Shown: positions 33,072 through 41,894 of the stretch, piece after piece | Layout of the letters: each line of letters starts with the position of its first letter | Numbering within the stretch: position 1 is the first letter of the stretch | Assembly (NCBI RefSeq): GCF_030410395.1 | Contig: NZ_JAUHHF010000007.1 | Location: 1-64,000, forward strand | Direction of reading: 5' to 3' | From: Zwartia panacis | GTDB taxonomy: Bacteria > Pseudomonadota > Gammaproteobacteria > Burkholderiales > Burkholderiaceae_B | DNA length: 64,000 bases | Program-made: the position numbers and the translations under genes | The notes under the pieces: model-generated | Told to the model about the DNA's origin: nothing | Database searches by the model: none | Seen by the model: only the letters and a program-made list of their open reading frames with translations

Positions 33072-34282
33072 GATGCGTTTGCGAAATAATCCATGCCTGC
33101 TGCCACGCCGCTGCCTGCGAGCTTGACGCCGGAGAGTTTCAATCCCATCTCGATACCCGTCAAGGTCGCGAGCAAGGTCAGGTCATTGCTGTCTCCCAAG
33201 TGACCAATGCGGAACATGCGGCCCTTGAGTTTGCCAAGCCCGGTGCCGAGCGACAGGTCAAAACGCTGTTGCACTAATTTGCGAATGGCATCGGCATCGA
33301 CGCTTTCAGGGGTAATCACACCAGTCAATACGGGGGAGTACACGCTTGGATCGGCACATTGAATCGGCAAGCCCCAAGCGGTGACGGCCGCGCGAACGCC
33401 AGCCGCCCAGCGCTGATGGCGCGCGAACACATTTTCCATACCTTCTTCGGTCAGCATGTCGATCGCTTCCGAAAGACCATAAAGCAAGTTTGTGCTTGAG
33501 GTGTAGGGCCAGTAGCCGTCTTTGTTCATCTCGACGATCTCGTCCCATGCCCAGAAGGAACGGGGTAGGTTTGCTTTTTTGGAGGCCTCGATCGCGCGTG
33601 GCGAGAGCGCGTTAAAACTAATGCCAGGTGGCAGCATCAAACCTTTTTGGGAACCACTGATCGACACATCAATGCCCCATTGATCGTGCCTGAAGTCCGC
33701 GCTGGCCAAGCCGGAAATCGTGTCAACCATCAGGAGTGCAGGGTGCTTGGCATCGTCGATGGCTTTGCGTACCGCAGCGATGTCCGAGGTCACACCTGTC
33801 GATGTCTCGTTATGGACGACACAGACCGCCTTGATGCTGTGTGATTTGTCCTCGAGCAAGCGGGCATGGATCATATCGGCCTGTACGCCGCGACGCCAGC
33901 CAGGTGCATTGGGTAAGTGCTCGTCTTTGCCCTGCCATGACAGCAATTCTGTCTTCAGGCCAATACGGGTTGCGAGCTTGTTCCAGAGAGAGGCAAACTG
34001 ACCCGTTTCAAACATCAGGATGTGGTCGCCCGCACTTAGAGTATTGACCAAGGCGGCTTCCCAGGCACCCGTGCCCGAAGCGGGATAGATCACAACGGGA
34101 TGCTCAGTCTTGAAAATCGTTTTCATCCCTTCCAGAACCTTGCGACCCAAGGCGCCAAACTCTGGTCCGCGATGGTCGATGGTTGGCAGGCTGATCGCAC
34201 GCAAAATACGATCCGGCACGGGACTTGGGCCGGGGATCTGAAGGAAATGGCGACCAGTGGGGTGAAAATTGAGTTTAAGCAT
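33068..34282 (-). CDS. Alanine/serine-glyoxylate-type aminotransferase (class V)
   Basis: A 404-residue class V PLP aminotransferase. The family start is FLQIPGPSPVPDRILRA, followed by YPASGTGAWEAAL; the PLP lysine is in SGSQKGLMLPPG (about K213) and the C-terminal segment is FRIGHLGDSN. It would move an amino group between glyoxylate (or a similar oxo acid such as tartronate semialdehyde) and alanine or serine. The ATG at 34282 has GGAG six bases upstream and gives the family N-terminus; a longer frame exists but adds unrelated residues. Its stop overlaps the dehydrogenase start. Confidence 0.88.
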   Translation of the reverse strand: MLKLNFHPTGRHFLQIPGPSPVPDRILRAISLPTIDHRGPEFGALGRKVLEGMKTIFKTEHPVVIYPASGTGAWEAALVNTLSAGDHILMFETGQFASLWNKLATRIGLKTELLSWQGKDEHLPNAPGWRRGVQADMIHARLLEDKSHSIKAVCVVHNETSTGVTSDIAAVRKAIDDAKHPALLMVDTISGLASADFRHDQWGIDVSISGSQKGLMLPPGISFNALSPRAIEASKKANLPRSFWAWDEIVEMNKDGYWPYTSSTNLLYGLSEAIDMLTEEGMENVFARHQRWAAGVRAAVTAWGLPIQCADPSVYSPVLTGVITPESVDADAIRKLVQQRFDLSLGTGLGKLKGRMFRIGHLGDSNDLTLLATLTGIEMGLKLSGVKLAGSGVAAGMDYFANAS

Positions 34283-34403
34283 GAAAGCTCCAAGTTGGAC
34301 GTTTGGAGAAAAATACCATAAGGCGCGCCTGGATTGGCTCAAACACGCACGTGTCTAGCCGAAAGCTTCAAAATGGTGCGCGGTCTAGGGAAAAGCCTGA
34401 TTG

Positions 34404-35087
34404 CTAATTTTTATGGTGTGGAGGGTCGAATGCAGGTGGTTCAAGCGCAATGCCCGTACGTAGCGCAAATTTCTCAAGATCTTGCGGATGATCGATGTCA
34501 AAAATGAAATGATCGGATGCGGCTGAAAATCGATGGACCTCATCGGAGTGTACGTTGATGAAGTCACGACAAGTCAAGCCGCTGTCCAACACCCGATCCG
34601 CAGTGGATGCATCCAGTATCACGGGGTTGCCACGCTGTCCGTTAAAGACCGGGTAGACAATGGTGCATGCCGGTGGGCGCTGATGAAATGCGTTTAAACA
34701 TTCCTGGAAGTCTGTCGCCTGCATCAAGGGCTGATCAGCCAGAGCGATCATCACAGGGGTAGGGAAGTTGCCATGCGCCGTGAGCGCTCTCAGCCCAAGT
34801 CGCACGGTTGTTTGCTGACCCTCCTCAGGGTGAGGATGTCGAACGATTTCTATCAGGACTTTGCACGTTGTTCGAATGCGCTCAAGTTCAGCCTCGATGT
34901 CGGAATAATAAAAACCGGTCACCACGACAATATGAGTGGCGCCCGCGGTATTCAACCCTTGAATCTGCCGCTCGAGTAGGGACTGACCATCAAGCTTGAA
35001 AAGACTTTTTGGCATGCCTCCTAGCCTGGAGCCTTTTCCTGCCGCGAGCAGGACGACGCGAAAAGCGTGTGCAGAATGTGTAGGCAT
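34404..35087 (-). CDS. MobA/MocA-like nucleotidyltransferase
   Basis: A 227-residue NTP-transferase. It has the nucleotide-binding motif LLAAGKGSRLGGMPKSLFKLDGQ near the N-terminus and the metal-binding aspartate in MIALADQPLM. The family includes molybdopterin cytidylyl- and guanylyltransferases, which charge molybdenum cofactors for dehydrogenases. No molybdenum enzyme is visible in the window. The gene lies between garD (35-base gap) and the aminotransferase gene (121-base gap) on the same strand. I started at the ATG that directly precedes the Rossmann motif; the open frame extends upstream into garD. Confidence 0.78.
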   Translation of the reverse strand: MPTHSAHAFRVVLLAAGKGSRLGGMPKSLFKLDGQSLLERQIQGLNTAGATHIVVVTGFYYSDIEAELERIRTTCKVLIEIVRHPHPEEGQQTTVRLGLRALTAHGNFPTPVMIALADQPLMQATDFQECLNAFHQRPPACTIVYPVFNGQRGNPVILDASTADRVLDSGLTCRDFINVHSDEVHRFSAASDHFIFDIDHPQDLEKFALRTGIALEPPAFDPPHHKN

Positions 35088-35122
35088 GGTGTGGGCGATA
35101 TTCGTGGTCAGAGGATGACCTT

Positions 35123-36691
35123 TCAGGTGATCGGAGCCGGATTGAACAGCACCAGAGAGTTTTGGATTTTCCAGTGTTCCGCCCAAGTTTTGCGTCCACT
35201 GGCAACGTCGAGCATTAGATGGAATATTTCCCAGCCAAGTTCATCCAGGGTGAGTTCTCCGTCGGCGACTCGTCCCGCATTGACGTCCATCAGATCGTGC
35301 CATCTTCTGGCAAGGTCGGTGCGTGTCGCGACTTTGATCACAGGGCAATGTGCCAGTCCATAAGGGGTGCCGCGTCCAGTGGTGAAGATATGCAAATTCA
35401 TGCCGGCTGCGAGTTGCAAGGTCCCACAGATAAAATCACTGGCAGGCGTGGCAGCATAGACGAGGCCGCGCTGATCGCGGGCGAGCTTTTCACCGGGGGG
35501 AAGTACGCTTGAGATCGGGGCGGTTCCACTTTTGATAATCGACCCCATCGCTTTTTCAACAATATTCGCCAAGCCACCGGCCTTGTTGCCGGGGGTGGTG
35601 TTCGCGCTCCGGTCGACCTTGCCGCGTGCCAAGTATCGGTCATACCAGTCGAGCTCGGCGACGATATCGTGGGCCACCTCCGGTGTCGCCGCGCGCGAAG
35701 TCAGTTGGTCGACGCCATCGCGCACTTCAGTATTTTCACTAAACATCACTGTCGCACCCGCGCGAACCAGCAAATCAGCGGCTTTCCCAAGCGCGGGATT
35801 AGCCGTGACGCCGCTCAGCGCATCGCTCCCTCCGCACTGCATGCCTACCACCAGTTCACTTGCAGGTACGGTTTCGCGTCTGCGTTGATTGAGTCTGTTC
35901 AGATGCACAGCCGCCTCTTGCATAATGGCGTCAATCATCGACATGAAACCAACATGTTTAGGGTCCTGCAAGCAAACAGTATCCACTCCTGTTGAGCGAT
36001 CGTCTTTGATCGGAAAGCTACCCGGTGGCATGAGTCGATCAGGTTGCAATTTTTCACACCCCAGGCTGACTACCATGACCTCGCCACCAAAATTTGGATT
36101 CAGGCTGATATTGCGTACAGTGCGAATAGGAATAACGGCTTCGGGTGCGTCGATCGCCACACCGCAGCCGTAGGAATGTTCCAGACCGACAACGTCGTCT
36201 ACGTTTGGATATTTGGGCAAAAGTTCATTTTTAATACGCTGTACCGCGAAATCGACCACGCCCGCGACGCATTGCACCGTAGTGGTGATACCAAGCAGAT
36301 TACGTGTGCCAACAGAACCATCCGCATTACGGTATCCCTCAAAAGTAAAGCCCTCGAGAGGGCCACCAAGATCCGGTTTGATGGTCGCGGTGGGCAAATT
36401 TTCAAAATTCCTTGCCTCAGGCATTCTGAGTAAGCGCTCATGAACCCAGCTTCCCGCAGGAATGTCTCTGAGGGCAAAGCCGATAGTGACCCCATAGCGT
36501 TTTACAGGCTCATTCGTCTTGAAGTCGACTAAAGCTACCTTGTGTGCCTGGGGTACCCGATCTTTGAGGGTCAGCCCGTCCAAAACGATAGTGCCCGCAG
36601 CCAGACCTCCATCATTGCCTACAATCGCGACATTGTCGTCGGGGTGCATTTTGATGAGATGAGGGTTGCTATCATTCAAAGAAGTGGTCAT
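35123..36691 (-). CDS. garD: Galactarate dehydratase
   Basis: A 522-residue protein that matches E. coli GarD in length and nearly throughout, as far as I recall that sequence: an N-terminal SAF domain ([12 protein letters not shown]), then [68 protein letters not shown] and the C-terminus VLFNPAPIT. GarD removes water from galactarate to give 5-keto-4-deoxy-D-glucarate, using Fe(II). The ATG at 36691 is used; a GTG ten codons upstream is possible. The downstream aldolase step could be supplied by the GarL-like gene elsewhere in the window. Confidence 0.93.
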   Translation of the reverse strand: MTTSLNDSNPHLIKMHPDDNVAIVGNDGGLAAGTIVLDGLTLKDRVPQAHKVALVDFKTNEPVKRYGVTIGFALRDIPAGSWVHERLLRMPEARNFENLPTATIKPDLGGPLEGFTFEGYRNADGSVGTRNLLGITTTVQCVAGVVDFAVQRIKNELLPKYPNVDDVVGLEHSYGCGVAIDAPEAVIPIRTVRNISLNPNFGGEVMVVSLGCEKLQPDRLMPPGSFPIKDDRSTGVDTVCLQDPKHVGFMSMIDAIMQEAAVHLNRLNQRRRETVPASELVVGMQCGGSDALSGVTANPALGKAADLLVRAGATVMFSENTEVRDGVDQLTSRAATPEVAHDIVAELDWYDRYLARGKVDRSANTTPGNKAGGLANIVEKAMGSIIKSGTAPISSVLPPGEKLARDQRGLVYAATPASDFICGTLQLAAGMNLHIFTTGRGTPYGLAHCPVIKVATRTDLARRWHDLMDVNAGRVADGELTLDELGWEIFHLMLDVASGRKTWAEHWKIQNSLVLFNPAPIT

Positions 36692-36736
36692 GGCTCTGTT
36701 TTTAAACGATGATGAATGCACATCTTATACTGTCTA

Positions 36737-36751
36737 CCCTCTGACTGAGGG
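36737..36751. promoter_or_regulatory. Short inverted repeat in the garD/cupin divergent promoter region
   Basis: CCCTC-TGACT-GAGGG lies in the 125-base gap between the divergent garD and cupin genes, near a TATACT hexamer (36726-36731). It could be a regulator site for either direction. Evidence is weak. Confidence 0.2.
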
Positions 36752-36816
36752 CCGATGTCCGAGTCACTATCAATCCCTAAACTCTCAATTTACAGTCACT
36801 GAAGGAGTATCAAAGC

Positions 36817-37350
36817 ATGTGCAACTCGGCCCTGAAGACCGTCATCTCGCGCACTGGATGCTTTCTTGGTGTTGGTCTTGCGATAGCTTTGACAACTTTG
36901 TCTCATGCTCACGTGGTAGATTCGAAAGAGGCTTCGGTCACAATCAATGAGAAGATTGTCGTTCCAAACAGTGGTGGGGTCACAACGATCCGATCCAACT
37001 CACCGGTCATTACTCGCCAGCAGGTTCAGATTTTTCCAGGTATTTCCACGTCATCTGCCGGCTCCAAACAACTGTCTATGAACCGCATCATTCTTCCTGC
37101 AGGCATGAAAGGTTTGCGTCATATGCATAAAGATTCGGAGACTGCCATTTATATTATTGAAGGGAATTCAAGAACGCTGATTGGCGAGAATGGTGAAATC
37201 GCAGTCGATAATAAAGCTGGGGATTTCATCTTTATTCCTGCCAATGTTTGGCACCAACCCGTCAATGTTTCTAATGAACGTGTGATTGCTGTGGAAGTCC
37301 GTGCCGATGCCGACGATAAGCAGAACGTTATCTTGGCACCCAATCAGTAA
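36817..37350 (+). CDS. Exported cupin domain-containing protein
   Basis: A 177-residue protein. The N-terminal ~32 residues look like a signal peptide (hydrophobic FLGVGLAIALTTLSHAH). The rest is one cupin domain, with a first motif around RHMHKDSETAIYIIEG and a second around GDFIFIPANVWHQPVNV; metal ligands H-x-H, E and H are all present. Periplasmic cupins of this kind are uncharacterised; they may bind or isomerise a sugar acid. AAGGAG precedes the ATG by about 10 bases. It is divergent from garD and upstream of the tartrate dehydratase gene. Confidence 0.75.
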   Translation: MCNSALKTVISRTGCFLGVGLAIALTTLSHAHVVDSKEASVTINEKIVVPNSGGVTTIRSNSPVITRQQVQIFPGISTSSAGSKQLSMNRIILPAGMKGLRHMHKDSETAIYIIEGNSRTLIGENGEIAVDNKAGDFIFIPANVWHQPVNVSNERVIAVEVRADADDKQNVILAPNQ

Positions 37351-37494
37351 TTCCTCATTAAGACCTGTCCATCCATGCTGAACTAAGAAGAAATCGATAT
37401 TGTGGTGGATGAATTATTTACCTGATACATTAAACGTCGATGAGAATTTGATTCGGCCTGATGCTTTTAAACCTGAAATTGACTGATACAAAAA

Positions 37495-38658
37495 ATGAAA
37501 ATCGTTGAAATCCGCGAATCGACACGCCCCATCAAGTCGAATATTCGAAATGCCTATATCGACTTTTCAAAAATGACCTTGAGCTTGGTCGCCGTGGTCA
37601 CGGATGTCATACGTGATGGCAAACCAGTGATTGGTTATGGTTTTAATTCGAATGGCCGTTATGGACAGGGCGCGTTGATGCGCGAACGTTTTATTCCGCG
37701 TGTGCTTGAGGCGGCTCCTGATTCTTTGCTGGATGATCGCGGGATTTTGTGTCCGCACAAAATCTGGGCCACGATGATGAACAACGAAAAGCCTGGTGGT
37801 CACGGAGAACGTTCGGTTGCCATCGGCACGATCGACATGGCTATTTGGGATGCGGTCGCCAAAATCGAAGGGGTGCCTCTATACCAGATGCTGGCAGATC
37901 GTTATGGCAACGGGCAACCCAATCGTCAGGTTTTCGTCTATGCGGCCGGCGGTTATTACTGGCCCGGTCAGGGACTTGAGGGACTCACAAAAGAAATGCA
38001 GAGCTATCTTGATCGCGGCTATTCCGTCGTCAAGAAAAAAATTGGGGGCGCCTCACTTGCCGAAGATTGCAAGCGCATTGAAGCGGTACTCAAACTGTTG
38101 GGACCAGGTCAGCGCCTGGCCGTCGATGCCAATGGTCGTTTCGATCTAAAGACTGCCGTGGCCTATGCCAAAGAGCTTTCTCAATACAACCTGTTTTGGT
38201 ATGAAGAAGCGGGTGATCCGCTCGATTATGAATTGCAGGCCGAACTTGCCAATCATTATGAAAACCCGATGGCCACGGGTGAGAATTTATTCTCCATGCA
38301 GGATGCGCGTAACTTGATTCGTTATGGTGGGATGCGCCGCGACCGTGACTGGTTACAGTTTGACTGCGCATTGAGTTACGGTTTAGTGGAGTATTTGCGC
38401 ACGCTCGACATGCTGCGCGAATACGATTGGTCTCCAAGCCGTTGTATTCCTCATGGCGGACATCAGATGTCGCTCGCAATCGCCGCCGGGTTGGGCTTGG
38501 GGGGCAACGAGAGCTATCCCGATCTGTTCCAGCCCTATGGTGGGTTTCCGGACGGTGTTCGGGTCGAAAATAGCATCGTGACCCTTCCTGAGCTCGTGGG
38601 AATTGGCTTCGAAGGCAAGGCCGATCTTTACGCAGAAATGAAGGCGCTCGCGAGCTAA
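37495..38658 (+). CDS. tarD: D-tartrate dehydratase (enolase superfamily)
   Basis: A 387-residue mandelate-racemase-type enolase-superfamily enzyme. The residues line up with the characterised Bradyrhizobium D-(-)-tartrate dehydratase with an offset of two: metal ligands D211, E237 and E263; KxK bases K180/K182 (VKKKIGG); His320 in CIPHGGHQMS. The segments YGFNSNGRYGQG and NNEKPGGHGERS are typical of that family. It would convert D-tartrate to oxaloacetate. It sits 144 bases after an exported cupin gene, in a stretch of sugar-acid genes. The assignment rests on recalled similarity rather than a search. Confidence 0.87.
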   Translation: MKIVEIRESTRPIKSNIRNAYIDFSKMTLSLVAVVTDVIRDGKPVIGYGFNSNGRYGQGALMRERFIPRVLEAAPDSLLDDRGILCPHKIWATMMNNEKPGGHGERSVAIGTIDMAIWDAVAKIEGVPLYQMLADRYGNGQPNRQVFVYAAGGYYWPGQGLEGLTKEMQSYLDRGYSVVKKKIGGASLAEDCKRIEAVLKLLGPGQRLAVDANGRFDLKTAVAYAKELSQYNLFWYEEAGDPLDYELQAELANHYENPMATGENLFSMQDARNLIRYGGMRRDRDWLQFDCALSYGLVEYLRTLDMLREYDWSPSRCIPHGGHQMSLAIAAGLGLGGNESYPDLFQPYGGFPDGVRVENSIVTLPELVGIGFEGKADLYAEMKALAS

Positions 38659-38687
38659 GCGCTTGAGCTAAGCGCGTGAGCTCAGCG
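38652..38687 (+). repeat. 13-bp tandem repeat, about 2.8 copies, at the end of tarD
   Basis: GAGCTAAGCGCTT is followed by GAGCTAAGCGCGT and a partial GAGCTCAGCG. The first unit contains the tarD stop codon, so the repeat may arise from recent local duplication of the gene end. Confidence 0.7.
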
Positions 38688-38700
38688 ATCGGCTATTTCT

Positions 38701-39699
38701 ATGAAACTTTCAAACCGAACGTTCGTAATCGCCTCGATCATTTTGATCTTGCTCAACCTGTTCGTCTACTTTTGGTGGGCGAACAGACCTTTCGCTGTCC
38801 TGAGGCCTGCTGACGTCAATCGTGAGATCGTTTCTGGTTTGGAGGCTGAAAGTCTCAGGATCCAGGCGCTGTTAGACAGTGCCTGCACCAGCTCTGAGTT
38901 ACAAGCTTATCGCCGGGGAGAAATTGGTCCATTGCAGCGCAGTCTCCCCGAGTCAAGTCTGCCGAGCTCGCCCGCCTCACCGGCTGCACCGCCTGCACCG
39001 CCCAGTCAGACGACCACAAAAATATTGCCTCAAGAACAGCTCGTCGCCTTACTTGAATCGGCGACGGTGCGTGTACTGGTGTTTTCCGATCAAATGAAAT
39101 ACCTCGGTCATGGCACTGGTTTTTTTATTGATAAAAATACAGTCGTCACGAATCGACACGTCATTGAGGCAGGCAAGAAATTTGCAATCACGAGCAGCAC
39201 TTTAGGTAAAGAGCCCCTGCCAGCGCGACTGATCGCGGCCACCCGTGACTCTGAATACACCAATCCGGATTTCGCTGTTCTTCGCGCAGAAAAGGTGCCT
39301 GCGAATATCCGTCCGCTTGCGATTTCAACGCAACCTCAGTTGCTCCAAACTGTGGTGGCTTCTGGTTTCCCGAGTTCCGAAATACGTGTTGATGCAAATT
39401 TGGTGACGCCCAATACGGTATTTTCCCAGGGGGAGGTGAGCGTCCTACAGCCTCAGCCCAACAACATGGTTCTCGTGCTTCATACCGCCAGGATTGCCAC
39501 TGGCAGCTCGGGCGGTCCGCTTGTGAATCGGTGTGGAAACGTCGTGGGGGTGAATACTTTCATTGGTGCGCAAACTGACAAATTCAGTGACCGTTCGTTG
39601 TATGCCTTGTCGGGTAATGCGTTGCGAAGCTTCCTGGATCAGAGTGGGGTGTCTTATACAAAAGTCCCCAACGACTGTTCCACGGACCCCAAGAATTAA
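38701..39699 (+). CDS. Membrane-anchored trypsin-like serine protease
   Basis: A 332-residue protein. One N-terminal transmembrane helix (residues 8-27) with a short basic cytoplasmic start places the rest in the periplasm. A Pro/Ser-rich linker (about 82-105) leads to a trypsin-like domain with the full triad His153 (TNRHVI), Asp190 (NPDFAVL) and Ser270 (TGSSGGPL). There is no PDZ domain, unlike DegP/DegS. Cysteines at 62, 278 and 326 could form disulfides. The target is unknown. The next gene, 32 bases downstream, encodes another single-pass protein with a periplasmic domain and is a natural candidate for substrate or partner. Confidence 0.85.
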   Translation: MKLSNRTFVIASIILILLNLFVYFWWANRPFAVLRPADVNREIVSGLEAESLRIQALLDSACTSSELQAYRRGEIGPLQRSLPESSLPSSPASPAAPPAPPSQTTTKILPQEQLVALLESATVRVLVFSDQMKYLGHGTGFFIDKNTVVTNRHVIEAGKKFAITSSTLGKEPLPARLIAATRDSEYTNPDFAVLRAEKVPANIRPLAISTQPQLLQTVVASGFPSSEIRVDANLVTPNTVFSQGEVSVLQPQPNNMVLVLHTARIATGSSGGPLVNRCGNVVGVNTFIGAQTDKFSDRSLYALSGNALRSFLDQSGVSYTKVPNDCSTDPKN

Positions 39700-39731
39700 C
39701 CCGGCCCCCAGCGCTGACAGAGCTCCTCGCC

Positions 39732-41057
39732 ATGCAAACATTGCCGATCATCACCAAGCGCACTCAGATTGATGTTCAAGGCATCAACGGTCAGCCCATC
39801 TTCAGCTATTACCAACAGCTTCTTGGTTTGCTTAAAAAAGAAGGGCAGGATGAGAGTTTGCAACATCTGTTCGCGGAGCCTGTCACCAATGTTCTGCGCG
39901 GTGAGGTCTCATGGGTCACAAAGCTTGAGGGTCATGTTCGCGCTTTTGATACGCTGAGCCCCGATGAAAAACTAAACGTTGCCAAGACGCTTAGCCAAGC
40001 TTGCGCGACGGTGCGTCGACTCGCGGATAAAGTCGCATCAGGCTCTGGGACCTCTGCGTCCTATGGTGCCCAGGCCTTGCGTGGCATGCTGTCGACGCCT
40101 GACCCTCTGGCTTCGATCTTCTTGGTTGGAGAGCAACTGGTTATTGCTCAGTGGGGTTGTGTGCCCTATGGAGACCAGTCGGTTGATCGCAGCATCGATA
40201 CACGCTTTGCTGAGGCTTTCAAGCCAGCTGTGAAAGTGATCGCCGCTCAGCAGGCCGCTCAGAGGACGTTTGCTCAGACGGCTCATACGACAGACGGACC
40301 GCCTGATCACTCTTTCAGCTTCGCGGGCTTAGCAAAATGGCTGACGCTAGCGGCTCTTGTTGCATTGTTGCTCGCAGGTCTCTTTTACAAACAGTGGAGC
40401 GTGGTGGTTGATCCTGGTCCCTCCGTTCAAACGGAAGAGGCTTTGCGCTCACGTATCGCGCAGTTATGGGTCAACGTTGAACAAAAGGCGGCGGCCTGTT
40501 TTCCGCCCGCGCCCATTCAGCCCGTTGTCCCTGCGACGCCCACTCAGCCAGTTTCAACGTCTCAGGAACCCCCTGCAACGGTGAGCACTAGCGAGATTGA
40601 TCGACGACTCAAAGAAAACGCAGTCACGCAGGGGCAGTTCGTGAACGTGACTCTAGCCTGGAAAAATCAGGCGGATCTGGATCTGATCGTGGTCGAACCA
40701 AGCGGTGTCACCGTCAGCATGTACGACAATGACGTGCGCAAGTCGCCGTCTGGTGGCAGTCTCGATATTGATGCCAATGCATGTCAAAAAATGTCAGGCT
40801 GCCCATCTCGACCTGAACCAGTGGAGAACATTTCCTGGAACAAAAAGCCTCCTTCCGGTCGCTACGATGTTTATGTGGCACTATTCAGCGCAAATGTACC
40901 GATTTCACAACGTGAGGATATCCCCTATACCGTTGTGGTCACGGTTGACGGTAAAAAGACGAGTTACGAAGGCCTGATCAAAATCAACGATATGGTGTGC
41001 GGTGAACGTTGCCGCAGCAAAATCAGAATGAAAGTGGCCTCGTTTACCATCCCCTGA
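39732..41057 (+). CDS. Single-pass membrane protein with a YfaP/DUF2135-like periplasmic domain
   Basis: A 441-residue protein in three parts. Residues 1-195 are hydrophilic and probably cytoplasmic; I recognise no family there (segment FLVGEQLVIAQWG). One transmembrane helix spans about 199-218. A Pro/Thr-rich linker (257-285) leads to a C-terminal beta-rich domain (about 300-435) with the pattern of DUF2135: LAWKNQADLDLIVVEPSG, GGSLDIDANA, PVENISW, PPSGRYDVYV. Cysteines at 256, 351, 357, 423 and 427 suit an oxidising compartment. The function is unknown. It is linked to the preceding protease gene and followed by a methyltransferase gene. Confidence 0.65.
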   Translation: MQTLPIITKRTQIDVQGINGQPIFSYYQQLLGLLKKEGQDESLQHLFAEPVTNVLRGEVSWVTKLEGHVRAFDTLSPDEKLNVAKTLSQACATVRRLADKVASGSGTSASYGAQALRGMLSTPDPLASIFLVGEQLVIAQWGCVPYGDQSVDRSIDTRFAEAFKPAVKVIAAQQAAQRTFAQTAHTTDGPPDHSFSFAGLAKWLTLAALVALLLAGLFYKQWSVVVDPGPSVQTEEALRSRIAQLWVNVEQKAAACFPPAPIQPVVPATPTQPVSTSQEPPATVSTSEIDRRLKENAVTQGQFVNVTLAWKNQADLDLIVVEPSGVTVSMYDNDVRKSPSGGSLDIDANACQKMSGCPSRPEPVENISWNKKPPSGRYDVYVALFSANVPISQREDIPYTVVVTVDGKKTSYEGLIKINDMVCGERCRSKIRMKVASFTIP

Positions 41058-41096
41058 TTTTCTTAATGCGAGTCATTTATCTTGTCACCACCTTTG

Positions 41097-41789
41097 ATGG
41101 TAGAAAGCAAAGCATACCGAGCCTCTGTGGCGCGTGCGCTGATTGAGCAACAACCCCGAAAAGTTCTCGATATTTGTTGTGGGGATGGTTGGCTTCCATA
41201 TGCCCTTGGCTCGGAGGTCGAGCTCCATGGTGTCGACTTATTTGAGCAAGCACCTCCTGGCTATCACAAGTTCATCATCGCAGACTTCAACCAAGGTTTG
41301 CCCGATGGACTCGAGCAGTACGATGCCATCGTCTGTTGCGAAGCGATGGGTTATTTACAAAACCCCGGCTTATTTTTGCAAAGCGTTCGCAATCATCTCA
41401 AAGAAGGCGGTGTTTTTATTTTGTCCATACCCAACCCAAACTACGTTGGGGCACGGATCAATCATTTGATTCAAGGTTTTCCAAGGTCTTACTCCTGGTT
41501 CAAGCAAAATGAAACAATGGAGCCTCATATGCCTTGGTTGTCACTGGGTGTTTTTCAATTGTGGCTGTTGCTGGGTCTCAATGGTTTTAAAAACATGCAG
41601 GTCCATGACGTGGACGAGGAAAAACCTCGGCACATTTGGGAACACATTTTTGGCTGGGTCATCAAAGGGTATGCCAGGCGACGCTTAAAAAAGGCGCAGA
41701 CCGAAAGTTTGCGGGAGCTCTGGAAAAGCGCGATGCGTGATCAAGTCGTTTATGGTCGCCAGCTCGTGGTGTCTGCAATGGTTAAATAA
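41097..41789 (+). CDS. Class I SAM-dependent methyltransferase
   Basis: A 230-residue methyltransferase with the SAM motif VLDICCGDGWLPYA near the N-terminus, acidic motif II in HGVDLFEQA and the later YDAIVCCEAMGYL and LKEGGVFILSIPNPNY. This form is frequent among methyltransferases acting on sugars, lipids or small molecules. The C-terminal segment is basic and aromatic (KGYARRRLKKAQ). A TTG 15 bases upstream is an alternative start; neither has a clear ribosome-binding site. It follows the DUF2135-like gene by about 40 bases; whether it belongs to that unit is uncertain. Confidence 0.8.
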   Translation: MVESKAYRASVARALIEQQPRKVLDICCGDGWLPYALGSEVELHGVDLFEQAPPGYHKFIIADFNQGLPDGLEQYDAIVCCEAMGYLQNPGLFLQSVRNHLKEGGVFILSIPNPNYVGARINHLIQGFPRSYSWFKQNETMEPHMPWLSLGVFQLWLLLGLNGFKNMQVHDVDEEKPRHIWEHIFGWVIKGYARRRLKKAQTESLRELWKSAMRDQVVYGRQLVVSAMVK

Positions 41790-41850
41790 GTGATGGTGGA
41801 TGAAGCATTAAAAATGAGAGAGGTACCAATGCCCCAAGCTTCGATTTAAC

Positions 41851-41856
41851 TATAAT
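41851..41856 (+). promoter_or_regulatory. Candidate -10 element upstream of nadX
   Basis: A perfect TATAAT sits about 40 bases before the nadX ATG. No strong -35 hexamer is seen at the usual spacing. Confidence 0.35.
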
Positions 41857-41894
41857 CAACGCACTTTTAATTCTTTTCTTGTTGGTGAATCCTC

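Noticed and set aside
38652-38687. Possible CRISPR-like or attachment-site repeat
   Set aside because: The units are only 13 bases, directly adjacent without spacers, and there are no cas or integrase genes in the window.
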